A stretch of DNA of 12,015 bases, taken from the NCBI GenBank assembly GCA_964629965.1, contig CAZVRZ010000156.1:1-12015 (forward strand), given 5' to 3'. This document shows, piece after piece, positions 1 through 7,000 of this stretch. The stretch's first letter is position 1; each line of letters starts with the position of its first letter. The position numbers were made by a program, and so were the translations under genes. The notes under the pieces are model-generated. The model searched no databases. It had not been told where the DNA came from and saw nothing but the letters and a program-made list of their open reading frames with translations. The stretch is from CAZVRZ01 sp964629965 (GTDB taxonomy: Bacteria; Chloroflexota; Anaerolineae; Anaerolineales; UBA4823).

Positions 1-1
1 G

Positions 2-643
2 GTCGTCATATTGGCAATCTTGTTGCAAATGCGCCCCGGGAAGTTGACAACGGCCTTACGCACCCTCTATTTCGTAGCCGGCGCAGTGACAGGCCCCGTG
101 TTGGTGTTGGTTGCCATTTTCATGCTGGATCCCAGTATCAGCCCCTTTCAGGCTCTTTTGCATGGTATGGGCTTCGAATTGACCAATGATGTGATCTATG
201 CCGGCAGTTTGCCCTATATCTTCACCATGGTTGGCTTTTTTTCTGGCGCAGGCTTGTGGATTGCAATCCAATATGGCGCCTTGGAAACCATTCCAACGGA
301 TGTGATGGAGGCAGCCACCATCGACGGCGCCAATAACTGGGATAAAGTGGTGCACATCAAATTGCCGCTCATCCGTCCCTATATCATTTATCAATTTATT
401 CTGGTTCTCGCTTTGAATGTGCAATTATTTGTTGAACCACAGATTTTGGCCGGCGGCAACAACCTCGGCGTTGGCGGCAATGTCCCAGCGGTCTGGTCGC
501 CGAACCAATTAGCCTACAACTTCGCCTTTGAGAGGGGCAACTTTGGCGCCGCTTCTGCGCTTTCGCTGATATTGCTGGTGATTGGGCTGGCAGCCGCCTA
601 CCTGATCATCCGCTGGACCGGTTTTTTCAAAATTGAGAACTAG
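2..643 (+). CDS. Carbohydrate ABC transporter permease, MalF-like (5' partial)
   Basis: This is one of the two inner-membrane subunits of a CUT1-type sugar importer. It would pair with the next gene's product and couple to an ATPase and a lipoprotein binding protein, neither of which is in the window. The frame is open from the window edge, so the true start lies upstream; the TTG at 11 is only an internal codon. Several hydrophobic membrane segments are visible. The cytoplasmic EAA loop that docks the ATPase is clear: EAATIDGANNWDKVVHIKLP (codons from base 308), with the conserved Gly and the closing I-x-LP. About 214 residues remain, roughly the C-terminal two thirds of the family's usual length. 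The substrate cannot be read from the sequence. A GH65-like remnant downstream hints at an alpha-glucoside. The stop codon overlaps the ribosome binding site of the second permease, so the two are co-transcribed and probably translationally coupled. Confidence 0.93.
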   Translation, partial: VVILAILLQMRPGKLTTALRTLYFVAGAVTGPVLVLVAIFMLDPSISPFQALLHGMGFELTNDVIYAGSLPYIFTMVGFFSGAGLWIAIQYGALETIPTDVMEAATIDGANNWDKVVHIKLPLIRPYIIYQFILVLALNVQLFVEPQILAGGNNLGVGGNVPAVWSPNQLAYNFAFERGNFGAASALSLILLVIGLAAAYLIIRWTGFFKIEN

Positions 644-654
644 GAGAGTGATAC

Positions 655-1617
655 ATGTCTAAAGCTGATACATCGCGCCCAGATTCTCACCAGGCTCTCC
701 CGCACACATGGCGGCGTTTTTGGATGAGAATTGCTGGTGACCAAGGCATTTTTGGATTTGGCCTGCGCTGGGCGGTGCTGTTGCTGTTTGCTGTATATTT
801 CTTTGTCCCTGTTCTCTGGCTCGTATTGGCAACTTCCAAAAACGCACCGCAGCTTCTTGAGATGAATCCTCTGGCCTTTGGTTCGTTCGAGCGTATTCAG
901 CAAGCCTGGCAGAGAATTATTGAGTATCAGAATGGCGAAGTGCTGCGTTGGGCGGGCAATTCTTTCCTCTACGCGGGCTCGGCGCTGGCCCTATCCCTGC
1001 TCATTAGTATTCCCGCTGGTTACATTATGGCCATTGCGCGTTTTCCAGGCCGTCGCATGTTGCTTTGGTTGACATTAATTACCATGTTGCTGCCACCCTC
1101 GGCTCTGGTATTGCCCATGTTCATGGAACTGAATCTGGTGCATTTGATCAATACCGCATGGGCCGTCATTTTGCCGGCAACCTTTTTCCCCTTCGGCACA
1201 TACTTGGCCTATATCTATTATGCTTCCAGTCTGCCATCAGAATTGCTCGACGCGGCCCGGGTAGACGGCTGTTCTGAAGTGAAATTGTTCTGGCATATTG
1301 CCTTGCCGCTCGCTAGCCCACTGCTGGGCTTGCTGGGCTTTATCAATTTCACCACGAATTGGAACAATTACTTCGGCCCGTATGTCTTGTTAAATGACAA
1401 TAAGCTCTTCAACTTGCCGGTTGGGATTCAGCAATTTGTCGCGGCCACATCCGCCCTCCGTCCCGGATTCAACCCCAGCCCCGGCATTATGGTCGGCTAT
1501 CAACAAGCCGAAGCCGCCTTGTTCGGGCTAATAATGGTAGTGCCTGTGGCGATTGTATTTCTGATCGCTCAACGGTATGTCATTGGAGGCGCCTTTACTG
1601 GCTCTGTTAAAGGGTAA
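655..1617 (+). CDS. Carbohydrate ABC transporter permease, MalG-like
   Basis: This is the second permease subunit of the CUT1 sugar importer, 320 residues. The N-terminal ~40 residues are polar and cytoplasmic, followed by a first membrane segment (LLLFAVYFFVPVLWLVLA) and further hydrophobic segments. The EAA loop reads LDAARVDGCSEVKLFWHIAL and continues into PLASP, which is the MalG-type signature for contact with the ATPase. The ATG at 655 is chosen because AGGAGAG (642-648) lies 6 bases upstream and overlaps the stop of the first permease. The gene ends at the TAA 1615-1617 with no hairpin terminator visible behind it; a phosphorylase-like remnant follows within a few bases. The coding sequence looks intact. 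Substrate is unknown; maltose-, trehalose- or kojibiose-type sugars are only an inference from the neighbour. Confidence 0.95.
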   Translation: MSKADTSRPDSHQALPHTWRRFWMRIAGDQGIFGFGLRWAVLLLFAVYFFVPVLWLVLATSKNAPQLLEMNPLAFGSFERIQQAWQRIIEYQNGEVLRWAGNSFLYAGSALALSLLISIPAGYIMAIARFPGRRMLLWLTLITMLLPPSALVLPMFMELNLVHLINTAWAVILPATFFPFGTYLAYIYYASSLPSELLDAARVDGCSEVKLFWHIALPLASPLLGLLGFINFTTNWNNYFGPYVLLNDNKLFNLPVGIQQFVAATSALRPGFNPSPGIMVGYQQAEAALFGLIMVVPVAIVFLIAQRYVIGGAFTGSVKG

Positions 1618-1621
1618 GGTG

Positions 1622-1843
1622 GTCACAGAGACCCAAAAATTTAACCTGCCGCATGGTCCATCTAGCCCCATCCGCGGAAACAACTTATTATGAAGGTAGT
1701 GCATTCCACCGTCGATGTGGATGAACAGTGAGCAGGTTGAGCTCCAGGTTATCAGCGGCACGCCTGTGAATATTCGGGTGTATGGGAAGAGAGATACGCT
1801 TGATGCGCAGGGGATTACATCCCAACTCCAGCCGGTGGTTTGA
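1622..1843 (+). pseudogene. Degraded 3' end of a GH65-type glycoside phosphorylase gene (tentative)
   Basis: No intact gene fits between the permease and the esterase, but three consecutive frame segments read like one C-terminal beta-sandwich domain of GH65 phosphorylases (maltose, kojibiose or trehalose phosphorylase type). Frame from 1622 gives FNLPHGPSSPIRGNNLL then a stop. Frame from 1690 gives MKVVHSTVDVDEQ then a stop. Frame from 1721 gives VELQVISGTPVNIRVYGKRD and continues TLDAQGITSQLQPVV to the TGA at 1841. The pattern 'rG-x-x-L-x-x-x-V ... L-x-V-x-sG-x-P-v-x-I-x-V-x-G' is what the GH65 C-terminal domain shows. Two frameshifts and the absence of the catalytic domain indicate a decayed remnant left by deletion. 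GH65 genes commonly follow sugar ABC transporter genes, which supports the reading. The assignment is from pattern memory; a translated database search of 1618-1900 would settle it. Confidence 0.45.
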
Positions 1844-1913
1844 TATCAGCCGGAACTCGTACTTCGTTTTTTGGGGAACGTACAAATAAAGCACGACCAA
1901 CTTTGCACTGCAG
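1844..1913. other. Short gap before the esterase gene, no clear signal
   Basis: Nothing here can be called with confidence. There is no strong sigma-70 promoter pair and no Shine-Dalgarno sequence at usual spacing before either candidate start of the esterase (1914 or 1926). The stretch may be leftover sequence from the decayed gene upstream. Confidence 0.4.
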
Positions 1914-3137
1914 ATGGTTTTTTGGATGAAACAGTTTCCAACTCATTTTATTTTATTGAGTCTTGCTACCCTTCTCGTAGCCTGCACTCCGACCTCCCCC
2001 AACTCTTTTTTTACAACACCGACACTACCTGCAGACACTGCCCCCCCGATTTCTGCACAGGTTGATACTGAACCAACGATAACATTGGCGCCTGCCGTCT
2101 CAACAAACCCTGCTGTGCTGGTCTCTCCGGAGGTCAAACCAGATCGAACAGTTACCCTGCGCTTGCGTGCTGCAGGTGCAACCAGCGTAACCGCCACGGG
2201 GGATTTTGGTGATCTTATCTTGACGAAAGATATGCAAGGCATCTGGTCCGCTACCACCGCTCCTTTAGCGCCCGCCATTTACCTATACTTTTTCAATGTG
2301 GATGGGGTGCAATTCGCCGATCCAAACAACCCAGACATCAAAGGCACCTCCGAATCCCTCGTGACGATACCGGGCAATCCGCCTATGCCTTGGGAACTGC
2401 GCGCTGTGCCCCACGGCCGCGTCGCTCAGATCTCCTACAAATCTAAAGTCTTCAATGCCCAGCGCAGCTACCATATCTACACCCCTGCGGGCTATGAGAC
2501 ATCCACCGACAAGCTGCCTGTGCTCTACCTGCTGCACGGGTACACCGATGACGATTCCTCGTGGACCGCCACCGGCAAGGCCAACCTCATTGCCGACAAC
2601 CTGCTAAGCGACGGAAAAATCAAGCCTCTGATCATCGTCATGCCGTACGGCCAGCTCAACAGTGGCGTCACAGGAAACGAGGCTTTCGCCGCCGATTTCC
2701 AGCAGAAGTTTGAAGAACAGCTCCTCACTGAGATCATTCCGTCGATAGAAGAGACCTATCGCGTCATTCCAGACGCCAGGCATCGGGCCATGGCGGGTGT
2801 TTCGATGGGCGGGATGCAGACTGCTTTCATCGGCATGAATCACCCTGAGACCTTCTCAACCATCGGCTTGTGGAGTTCCGCGGTCTTCGGCGATCCGGCC
2901 ATTCTCTTCGACCGTCTTACGGCTGCCCCGGCAGAACTCAAGCACTCATTTCTATACGTTCAAGTGGCCGTGGGCCAGCAGGATCCTCTCCTCGCCAGAA
3001 GCGATGCAATCGACGCCTTCCTGACTTCGCAGAAGATCGACCACGTGTACACGCCTACTCTCGGAACGCACAGTTGGCTGCTCTGGCGAAACTACCTCGT
3101 AGATTTCCTCGCCAAGTTCTCTGCTGTGGCCCCATGA
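1914..3137 (+). CDS. Secreted lipoprotein esterase, CE1 / feruloyl-esterase-like, with N-terminal E-set domain
   Basis: This is an alpha/beta-hydrolase of the putative-esterase (esterase D / CE1) family, predicted to cleave ester-linked groups from polysaccharides or oligosaccharides outside the cell. The signal peptide ends in a lipobox, LLVAC, with Cys24 as the lipid anchor. A Pro/Thr-rich linker (25-72) leads to an immunoglobulin-like E-set/CBM48-type domain (about 73-152), then the hydrolase (about 160-403). The oxyanion HG motif is in LLHGYTDDDSSW. The nucleophile is Ser297 in GVSMGG, the likely acid is Asp357 in GQQDP, and the base is His386 in GTHSWLLWR, the usual context in feruloyl/acetyl xylan esterases. 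All triad residues are present, so the enzyme is probably active. The start is uncertain: ATG 1926 (residue 5) would give a more typical lipoprotein signal peptide, and neither start has a good ribosome binding site. Sugar-transport genes upstream fit a glycan-use role; the substrate is unknown. Confidence 0.9.
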   Translation: MVFWMKQFPTHFILLSLATLLVACTPTSPNSFFTTPTLPADTAPPISAQVDTEPTITLAPAVSTNPAVLVSPEVKPDRTVTLRLRAAGATSVTATGDFGDLILTKDMQGIWSATTAPLAPAIYLYFFNVDGVQFADPNNPDIKGTSESLVTIPGNPPMPWELRAVPHGRVAQISYKSKVFNAQRSYHIYTPAGYETSTDKLPVLYLLHGYTDDDSSWTATGKANLIADNLLSDGKIKPLIIVMPYGQLNSGVTGNEAFAADFQQKFEEQLLTEIIPSIEETYRVIPDARHRAMAGVSMGGMQTAFIGMNHPETFSTIGLWSSAVFGDPAILFDRLTAAPAELKHSFLYVQVAVGQQDPLLARSDAIDAFLTSQKIDHVYTPTLGTHSWLLWRNYLVDFLAKFSAVAP

Positions 3138-3246
3138 CGCACGACCTCATTGCGGCTACCCGATGCCATATATTTATTTGCTAACTGCTGATCGCCATAA
3201 CCGAATAAAATAACCCTGTTATGCGTAGAAGATAAGGAGGTGCTGT

Positions 3247-3918
3247 ATGCCAAAAAATTCTTCTCGCAGAGCTTTTACCCGCCGGGATTTTCTGAAAATC
3301 TCCGCGCTGGGCCTGGGGGCTTACCTGCTGGCGACGGTTGGGCTCAATCGAACCGCTGAGCCGGTCGCAGAACCGGTGGAGGTGGAAACACCCAGTTTTC
3401 AATTTGGAAAGGAAAATTCTATGAACCAACGCATCCTGGTCACTTATGCCACCCGCACCGGCTCCACGGTGGGAGTGGCGTCCGCCATCGGTGAAACGCT
3501 GAGTGAGCGCGGTTTTGCAGTGGACGTGATCCCGATGAAGGATCATCCCGTTGTCGAGGGTTATCATTCTGTTGTGATTGGCAGCGCGGTCAATGGGGCA
3601 CAGTGGCTGCCCGAAGCGGTGGAGTACGTCAAGAACCACCAGCAGTCTTTGGCTGCCGTTCCGCTGGCGTTGTTCTGCGTGCATATTATGAACCTGGGAG
3701 ACGATGAAGGCAGCCGCAAGAGACGCCTGGCTTACCTGGATAACGTCCGGGTGCTGGTCAAGCCGGCCGAAGAGGCTTACTTTGCCGGGGTCGGCATAAA
3801 CCCGGCCGAGATGTCGTGGTTTGAGCGCACCATGGCCCGTTTATTTAAGATCACCGCCGAAGGCGACTGCCGCGATTGGGATAAGATCCGCGGCTGGGCG
3901 GGGACGGTGTTTGGCTAG
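3247..3918 (+). CDS. Tat-signal flavodoxin-domain protein (HemG-like flavodoxin fold)
   Basis: The protein has 223 residues. Residues 1-40 are a twin-arginine signal with Arg12-Arg13 in RRDFLK followed by the hydrophobic stretch ISALGLGAYLLATVGL. A short Pro/Glu-rich linker follows. From Met59 there is a complete flavodoxin domain of the HemG (menaquinone-dependent protoporphyrinogen oxidase) type: the FMN phosphate loop TYATRTGST (66-74), the second flavin loop GSAVNGAQWLPEA, and the C-terminal signature EGDCRDWDKIRGWA. The domain binds FMN and carries electrons; the partner is unknown, and no haem genes are nearby, so hemG is not assigned. The start at 3247 is supported by AAGGAGG (3234-3240) at 6-base spacing. 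A second ATG at 3421 has AAAGGA (3408-3413) in front and would give a signal-free cytoplasmic form. No clear AxA cleavage site is seen, so the signal may stay as a membrane anchor. Confidence 0.88.
   Translation: MPKNSSRRAFTRRDFLKISALGLGAYLLATVGLNRTAEPVAEPVEVETPSFQFGKENSMNQRILVTYATRTGSTVGVASAIGETLSERGFAVDVIPMKDHPVVEGYHSVVIGSAVNGAQWLPEAVEYVKNHQQSLAAVPLALFCVHIMNLGDDEGSRKRRLAYLDNVRVLVKPAEEAYFAGVGINPAEMSWFERTMARLFKITAEGDCRDWDKIRGWAGTVFG
3408..3423 (+). promoter_or_regulatory. Internal ribosome binding site and ATG at the flavodoxin domain boundary
   Basis: AAAGGA at 3408-3413 stands 7 bases before an in-frame ATG at 3421, codon 59 of the Tat-flavodoxin gene. That codon begins MNQRILVTYATRTGS, exactly where a free-standing flavodoxin of this family would start. 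It is either a working second start giving a cytoplasmic form, or the relic start of an ancestral gene to which the Tat signal was added. Confidence 0.4.
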
Positions 3919-3948
3919 GCAGCGGCTATCCCTTTCGTTAGTTCGAGA

Positions 3949-3977
3949 TTGTGGATTCGTACCAGGTGTAGTATAGT
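3949..3977 (+). promoter_or_regulatory. Putative sigma-70-type promoter for the large propeller gene
   Basis: TTGTGG (3949-3954) and TATAGT (3972-3977) are separated by exactly 17 bases and match the -35 and -10 consensus at four and five of six positions. Transcription would begin near 3984 and leave an untranslated leader of about 80 bases before ATG 4066. No known riboswitch fold was recognised in the leader. Confidence 0.5.
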
Positions 3978-4065
3978 TCTGCCTTGCGCCGATTGGCATT
4001 GCCCGTAAGGGGGTGTGAGGCGTAACCCCATCCTAAAAGTACAATTGAATTATGGAAAGGATCCT

Positions 4066-7000
4066 ATGCGTAACCGATTTGAAGCTCTACTGTTGTACAT
4101 CGTTCTAGTTGTGAGTCTTTTGCTTTCTCAACCTTTCGGGGCGTTCGCTCTGCCAGGACAGGCGGACGCGCCGATCCTGACCTCCGTCTCCCCAGCCAGC
4201 TTTGCCAGCGGCGTCAACATGCCGATCACCATCACGGGCAGCGATCTGGCAGGCGTGGTATCGGTTGCGTTGGGAACGACCTCTCTCAACGAGGTCCAGG
4301 TTGTGGATAGCAGCCATATTACGGCTCTGGCGCCCTGGACGCTGGCGCCGGGCGTCTACGATCTGCAGGTGATCGACGATCTCGATCAAAGCGCTGTCCT
4401 GGAAGACGCGCTGACGGTCAGCGCGCCAGTTGCCGGCTGGGCTTCGAACGGCCCTTACGGCGGAGATCTGTATGGCATCACGATCGATCCCTTGGATGCT
4501 GATCGTATGTTTGTTTCTGGGTCGCGCTCGGGCGTGTTTACCAGCAGCAACGGCAGCCAAAGCTGGAGCATGATCCAGGTGTCGCCCTTCCCTAACAAGG
4601 TTCAGGTGGCTTACCCCGAGGCAGGCCAGCCGCCGGTTATCTACCTGGACGGCGGCCCCGGCGTGGCGGGCTTGCTGCGCTCGTCTGATTACGGCCTGAC
4701 CTGGGAACAGAAAGTTCCGCCTGTCTATAGCAGCGGCAATTACAATACCCATGCCGCAGTGCGCCCCGACCAACCCTCCTGGGTTTACCTAGCGCTGCAC
4801 AGCGACAGCGAAGGCGATCCCAACGTGGGGTTGTACCTGTCCACTAACCAGGGCGACTTTTGGAACCCGGTTGCCGGGACGATCGGGCTGAACGTGGAAG
4901 CGATTGCCATTGATCCAGCGGACTACAACCACATTGTGCTGGGCCTGGACGACGGCAAGGTGTTTTCTAGCCTGGACAGCGGCGCCACCTGGAGCGCACC
5001 GGTGCAGGCTGGCGAGTATGTGGATGGGCTGTTTATTGCGCCCACCCTTTATAACGGGAAGCGCAGCATCTGGGCCTTGCCCAATGGCACTTGGGAAAGC
5101 ATGAGCGATCTGGCTTACCGCTCCAGCGACGGTGGTGCGACCTGGGAGCAGTTCCAGATCCAGCGTGAAGCCAATCCCTTGGATATTGAATATCACGACA
5201 CCATCCCCGGCCTGCTGTGGGCCGCGCTGGGGAATGGCTATTACTCTGAAGACGATGGCGCCACCTGGACGGCGATGCAGGCGAACATTGGCGAGTTCAA
5301 CGATATCGCTGTGCTGCCCGGCGCAAGCAGCCGCCAGGCCACCACGCTCTTCGCCGGAACCGTCAGCGGCCTGTTCAAGAGCACCGATGGCGGCGCTACC
5401 TGGGAAGAGTTCGATGCGGGCATCGGCGCGGCGCTGCCTGGAATGATCGTGGTTTCTCCTTTCAACGCGGATGAGGCTTTTGCGGCAGTGAAAGGCAAAG
5501 GCTTCATGCGCAGCCAGGATGGCGGCGGCACTTGGGAGCTGCTCTCGGTGCCGATGAGCCGTTACCGCCCCGGTATGGCGGCCGATCCCTTTACCCCGGG
5601 TAAGTTCTATTTCAGCCTCGGCAGCTATGAAGATATCCCGCGGGTGTTCGTTTCAAGCGATCACGGCGCCAGTTACATCACTTCTACTCTGACGCTTCCG
5701 GCCGAATTCAACGGGCGGCAGGGCGAAATTTTGGCGCTGGCCGCGCACCCTCAAACCAGCGGACGCTTGCTGGCGGGGGTGTGTATGGGGTATAACCCGC
5801 TGCTGAATCCTTCCGAAGGCCTGATCTATGCCAGCGCGGACGGCGGCCTCACCTGGACCCAGCAGACCACTCCGGCGGATACGCACTGCGTCAGTTCCCT
5901 GGCGTATGCCCCACTTGACCCGCTCCTGGTGTATGCGGGCACGGAGACCGATCTGCTGGTGAGCGTGGATGGCGGCGCCAACTGGAGCGTTGCGGCCAGC
6001 CAGCCAGATGTGGAGCGGGTTGGACCGGTGGTGGTGGACCCGCGCAATTCGCAGTCGATTTACATCTTCGGCGGGCCGCTCTTTGGCGGCAGCAGTGTTG
6101 GAGATGTGGGTGTCTTTGCCAGCCATGATGGCGGCCTTACCTGGCAGCGTCTGAACCTGGAGGATTATCCGGTGTGGGCGATGCAGTTTGTGCCGGTGGG
6201 CGAGCAGTACTGGCTGTACGCCGCCACCATGAACGGCCTGCGCTTCCTGCGGGATATACCGTCAGGCGACTTTGATCCGCAGTATTCCTGGGATAGCGCG
6301 GCGGGCATAGCCGGTGTGGCCACGGTGGACAGCTTTTGCGCTCAGGCCGAGGGCGAGCGCATCGTTCAATATATCGGTACCAGCGGCGGCGCAGTGAACA
6401 CGGCCTTGTCCAGCAACGGTCTTTTACCAGCGGACGCGACTGCCACCCAAACCCTGACCGGCGGAGTTTACCGCCGCCTGGGCATGGCGAGCGAGGCACT
6501 GCCACTGGAGATCTCCGGCTGGCGGCTGACCAATCGCAGCGGGTTTGGCGTATCGAACACAGTCATTTCATCGTTGGAAGTTTTCAATGGCCAGTTGTAC
6601 GCCGGCGCCAGCAGCTGGAGGACCAGCGGGCGGGTGTGGCGCCTGGATGACGATGGCGCCTGGATGCCGGCCAGCGAGGTGGGTATGAGCCCGGTCTACA
6701 GCCAGACGAACCCGGCCATCATTGACATGGTAGCATTTGACGGGCAGCTTTATGCCTCAGTCGGTTGGGGGGCTAATGAGGGCCAGATCTGGCGCACCGA
6801 AGATGGCNNNNNNNNNNGCGCGACCTGGACGAAAGTCACGGAGAGTGAGTTCATTTCCCCCACTCGCAGCGTGAGCGTGATGGCAGTGTTCAGCGATACA
6901 CTGTATTTGGGTGTGGCGGCCGCTGGCTTAGAAATCTGGCGCAGCTCCACGGGCGACAGCGGCAGTTGGCGGCGCGTGGTCCAGAATGGCTTTGGCGACG

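Noticed and set aside
11..13. TTG at 11 as start of the first permease
   Set aside because: The frame is open to the window edge and the protein lacks the N-terminal membrane segments of the family, so the gene is truncated by the window rather than starting here.
3178..3211. Promoter for the Tat-flavodoxin gene (TTGCTA ... TAAAAT)
   Set aside because: The spacer would be 22 bases, too long for a sigma-70 promoter, and no better pair was found.
4015..4065. GTG at 4015 as start of the large propeller gene
   Set aside because: It would add 17 residues before the signal peptide and lacks a Shine-Dalgarno; ATG 4066 has GGAAAGGA in front and begins a clean signal peptide.
4105..4773. Minus-strand reading frame of 222 codons opposite the TIG and first Asp-box region
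   Set aside because: It has no ribosome binding site and is rich in Arg, Ala and His as expected of an antisense shadow; the plus strand encodes recognisable domains here.
4543..6144. Sialidase call for the Asp-box protein
   Set aside because: Asp-boxes alone do not define sialidase; no RIP motif or arginine triad was seen.
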